The notes beneath the pieces are model-generated. The model was not told where the DNA came from and did not search any database. It was given only the letters and a program-made list of their open reading frames with translations. Positions 5,959-8,086 of a DNA stretch of 8,086 nucleotides are shown piece by piece. Positions within the stretch are counted from its first letter, which is position 1; every line of letters starts with the position of its first letter. This stretch comes from Pseudomonadota bacterium (GTDB taxonomy: Bacteria > Pseudomonadota > Gammaproteobacteria > Steroidobacterales > Steroidobacteraceae), in the NCBI GenBank assembly GCA_021780395.1, contig JAJXYU010000259.1, positions 1 through 8,086 of the forward strand, read 5' to 3'. Made by a program: the position numbers and the translations under genes.

Positions 5959-7412
5959 GCGTATCCCGGCGCGGCGCGAACGTGCCAATCGGTCGCGGTT
6001 TGATAGCGATGCACGGCGTTCAGCAGCCGGCCCTCGGCGAAGTGCGGCCCGATCAGCTGCACGCCCATCGGCAGGCCGTCGACGAAGCCGCACGGCGCGG
6101 AGATCGCGGGCAGGCCCGCGAGATTCGCGCCGATCGTGTAGATGTCGTTCAGATACATCGTGACCGGGTCGTCGATCTTCGCGCCGATCCCGAACGCCGG
6201 CGTCGGCGTGGTCGGTCCGATCAGCAGATCGACCTGCTGGAAGGCGGCGCGGAATTCGCCGGCGATCAGCTGGCGCACCTGTTGCGCCTTCAAGTAGTAC
6301 GCGTCGAAATATCCCGCCGAGAGCACGTAGGTGCCGGTCATGATCCGGCGCTTCACCTCGGCGCCGAACCCCTCGCCGCGCGACCGCTCGTACAGATCCC
6401 GCAGGTCGCGCGGATCCGCGCACCGGTAGCCGAAGCGCACGCCGTCGAAGCGCGACAGGTTCGACGAGCATTCCGCGGGCGCGACCACGTAATAGGTCGG
6501 GACCGACAGCGGCAGGCTGGGCAGGCTCACGGTCGTCGTCTCCGCCCCGAGCGCGCGGAACGCATCCAGCGTCGCGGCGATCAGCGCGCCGTTGCGCGGC
6601 TCGAGCGACTCGGAGAACTCCTTCACGAGTCCGAGCCGCAAGCCCCTGAGCGGCGCATCGAGCGCCGCGGTGTAGTCGGTGGCCGGCGCGTCGACGCTGG
6701 TCGAATCCCGCGGGTCGAAGCCGGCGATCGCGCCGAGCGCGACCGCGGCGTCCGCCGCGGAACGCGCGAGCACGCCCGCCTGGTCGAGGCTGGAGGCGAA
6801 CGCGATCATCCCGTACCGGGACACCCGCCCATAGGTCGGCTTGATACCGGTGACGCCGCACAGGGCCGCGGGCTGGCGGATCGACCCGCCGGTATCGGTG
6901 CCGGTCGAGAACGGCGCGAGGCGCGCCGCGACCGCGGCGGCCGAACCGCCCGACGACCCGCCCGGGACCTTGTCGAGGTCCCAGGGATTGCGCACCGGAC
7001 CGTAGAAGCTCGTCTCGTTGGAGGAGCCCATCGCGAACTCGTCCATGTTCGCCTTGCCGAGCATGACCGCGCCCGCCGCCTTCAGCCGCGCGACCACGGT
7101 CGCGTCGTAGGGCGCGACGAAGTTGTCGAGCATCCGCGATCCACAGCTGGTGCGGACCCCGTCGGTGCAGAAGATGTCCTTGTGGATGAGCGGGATGCCG
7201 AGCAACGGCCCGCGTTCGCCGGCGGCGCGTCGGCGATCGGCGACGGCCGCGGCCGCGAGCGCCTGATCGGCGGTGACCGTGATCAGCGCGTTCAACGCCC
7301 CGTTGAGCCCGCTGATCCGGTCGAGGAAATGGCGGGTGAGTGCCACGCTCGAGATCTCGCCGCGCTCGAGCGCGGCGGCGAGTTCGGCGATCGACCGGGC
7401 ATGCCAGCTCAC
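5955..7412 (-). CDS. gatA: Asp/Glu-tRNA amidotransferase subunit A
   Basis: This 485-residue amidase-signature enzyme hydrolyses glutamine (or asparagine) to supply ammonia to GatB. The Ser-cisSer-Lys triad is intact: Lys78 in GIPLIHKDI, the cis-Ser at about Ser153 in [11 protein letters not shown], and nucleophile Ser177 in [13 protein letters not shown]. The spacing fits the S. aureus enzyme (79, 154, 178). [11 protein letters not shown] follows the nucleophile as expected. The start is GTG at 7412: GTGA overlaps the gatC stop by 4 bp and the protein then begins at the normal position ([14 protein letters not shown]). No alternative ATG fits the N-terminus. The rarer start and stop-start overlap suggest that translation depends on gatC, which would help keep the subunits in equal amounts. 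It also overlaps gatB by 4 bp. Confidence 0.98.
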   Translation of the reverse strand: MSWHARSIAELAAALERGEISSVALTRHFLDRISGLNGALNALITVTADQALAAAAVADRRRAAGERGPLLGIPLIHKDIFCTDGVRTSCGSRMLDNFVAPYDATVVARLKAAGAVMLGKANMDEFAMGSSNETSFYGPVRNPWDLDKVPGGSSGGSAAAVAARLAPFSTGTDTGGSIRQPAALCGVTGIKPTYGRVSRYGMIAFASSLDQAGVLARSAADAAVALGAIAGFDPRDSTSVDAPATDYTAALDAPLRGLRLGLVKEFSESLEPRNGALIAATLDAFRALGAETTTVSLPSLPLSVPTYYVVAPAECSSNLSRFDGVRFGYRCADPRDLRDLYERSRGEGFGAEVKRRIMTGTYVLSAGYFDAYYLKAQQVRQLIAGEFRAAFQQVDLLIGPTTPTPAFGIGAKIDDPVTMYLNDIYTIGANLAGLPAISAPCGFVDGLPMGVQLIGPHFAEGRLLNAVHRYQTATDWHVRAAPGYA

Positions 7413-7699
7413 TCGATCACCTTCGGCACCAGGTACAGGCCCGCCTGGACCGCGGCGGCGTTGCGCTGGTATTTCTCGCGGTCATCGGCTTCGGTGACCT
7501 CGTCGGCGCGCAGCCGCTGCGTGAGGCCCTCGAGCGGATGGGCCATCGGCGTGACCCCGTCGGTCTTGGCGCGCGCGAGCTGATCGACGAATTCGACGAT
7601 CTTCGACAGGTTGGCGGCGTAGACCGGCTTTTCCGGGTCGGTGATGCCCAGGCGCGCGAGATGCGCGATCTTTTCGACGTCTCGACTCGTGAGGCTCAT
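7409..7699 (-). CDS. gatC: Asp/Glu-tRNA amidotransferase subunit C
   Basis: This 96-residue subunit wraps around GatA and clamps the GatA-GatB interface; it has no catalytic role. [19 protein letters not shown] at the N-terminus, the central [27 protein letters not shown], and LRADEV followed by a C-terminal LYLVPKVIE are the standard GatC features at normal length. It is the first gene of the operon gatC-gatA-gatB-hslO-hisN-MFS and starts with ATG at 7699, 139 bp from the divergent mreB start. No clear Shine-Dalgarno precedes it. Its stop overlaps the gatA GTG start. Confidence 0.97.
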   Translation of the reverse strand: MSLTSRDVEKIAHLARLGITDPEKPVYAANLSKIVEFVDQLARAKTDGVTPMAHPLEGLTQRLRADEVTEADDREKYQRNAAAVQAGLYLVPKVIE

Positions 7700-7749
7700 C
7701 GGATGGGACCGGGGTGCGGGGCGAACACTCGTACGATATGGGATCGGGA

Positions 7750-7755
7750 ATCATA
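7750..7755 (-). promoter_or_regulatory. Possible -10 element for the gatC operon
   Basis: On the minus strand these bases read TATGAT, five of six matches to the sigma70 -10 consensus, about 50 nt before the gatC start. I see no good -35 at 16-18 nt spacing; the nearest TTGACA-like hexamer (GTGACG at 7781-7776) would need a 20-nt spacer. It lies in the only plausible place for the operon promoter, but the call rests on one hexamer. Confidence 0.25.
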
Positions 7756-7764
7756 CACGTCGCC

Positions 7765-8086
<322 letters not shown>

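Noticed and set aside
4303..6003. Long plus-strand open frame (566 codons) opposite gatB and hslO
   Set aside because: Same reason: low-complexity Arg-rich translation, no ribosome-binding site or motif, fully covered by conserved genes on the other strand.
6964..6982. 7-bp hairpin in gatA (GGGACCT / AGGTCCC, 5-nt loop)
   Set aside because: The bases encode the conserved WDLDKVPGG of the amidase signature, so the pairing is explained by protein constraint.
5982..7583. Long open frame on the plus strand (533 codons) opposite gatA and gatC
   Set aside because: Composition is Arg/Ala/Asp/Glu-rich with no recognisable domain, and it lies antisense to two unmistakable genes. High GC makes stop codons rare in such frames.

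Overview
The window is about two-thirds G+C, densely coded, and looks like an ordinary chromosomal segment from a high-GC Gram-negative proteobacterium, most likely a beta- or gammaproteobacterium. The basis is gene content and context. The gatCAB operon runs divergently from mreB, as is common in those classes. There is a monofunctional peptidoglycan glycosyltransferase of the MtgA type, an Hsp33, and a small exported Arg-rich protein of a kind I associate with Burkholderia-like genomes. I see no rRNA, tRNA, CRISPR array, insertion sequence, phage gene or attachment site.

Left part (1-1440, plus strand): the 3' end of a cyclophilin-type peptidyl-prolyl isomerase, then mtgA (199-945), then a 156-bp gap, then a small secreted protein (1102-1440) with a textbook Shine-Dalgarno. 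The small gene meets the next one tail to tail, with a 7-bp overlap of the two 3' ends.

Central part (1434-7699, minus strand): one compact six-gene unit, in transcription order gatC, gatA (GTG start), gatB, hslO (Hsp33), a HisN-type histidinol-phosphatase, and an MHS-family MFS transporter. Junctions are -4, -4, +3, +6 and about +25 bp, so the set is almost certainly cotranscribed and partly translationally coupled. gatCAB makes the amidotransferase that corrects misacylated Asp-tRNA(Asn) and/or Glu-tRNA(Gln). The other three genes are housekeeping functions (redox chaperone, histidine biosynthesis, metabolite uptake) with no obvious shared pathway.

Right part (7700-8086): a 139-bp divergent control region, the most AT-rich stretch of the window, then the start of mreB on the plus strand, cut by the window edge.

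I do not see a previously undescribed multi-gene system here. The observations most worth a second look are a 13-bp perfect inverted repeat inside hslO, a 10-bp perfect GC hairpin that overlaps the 3' ends of two convergent genes, and the repeated, lysine-free, Arg-rich architecture of the small exported protein.
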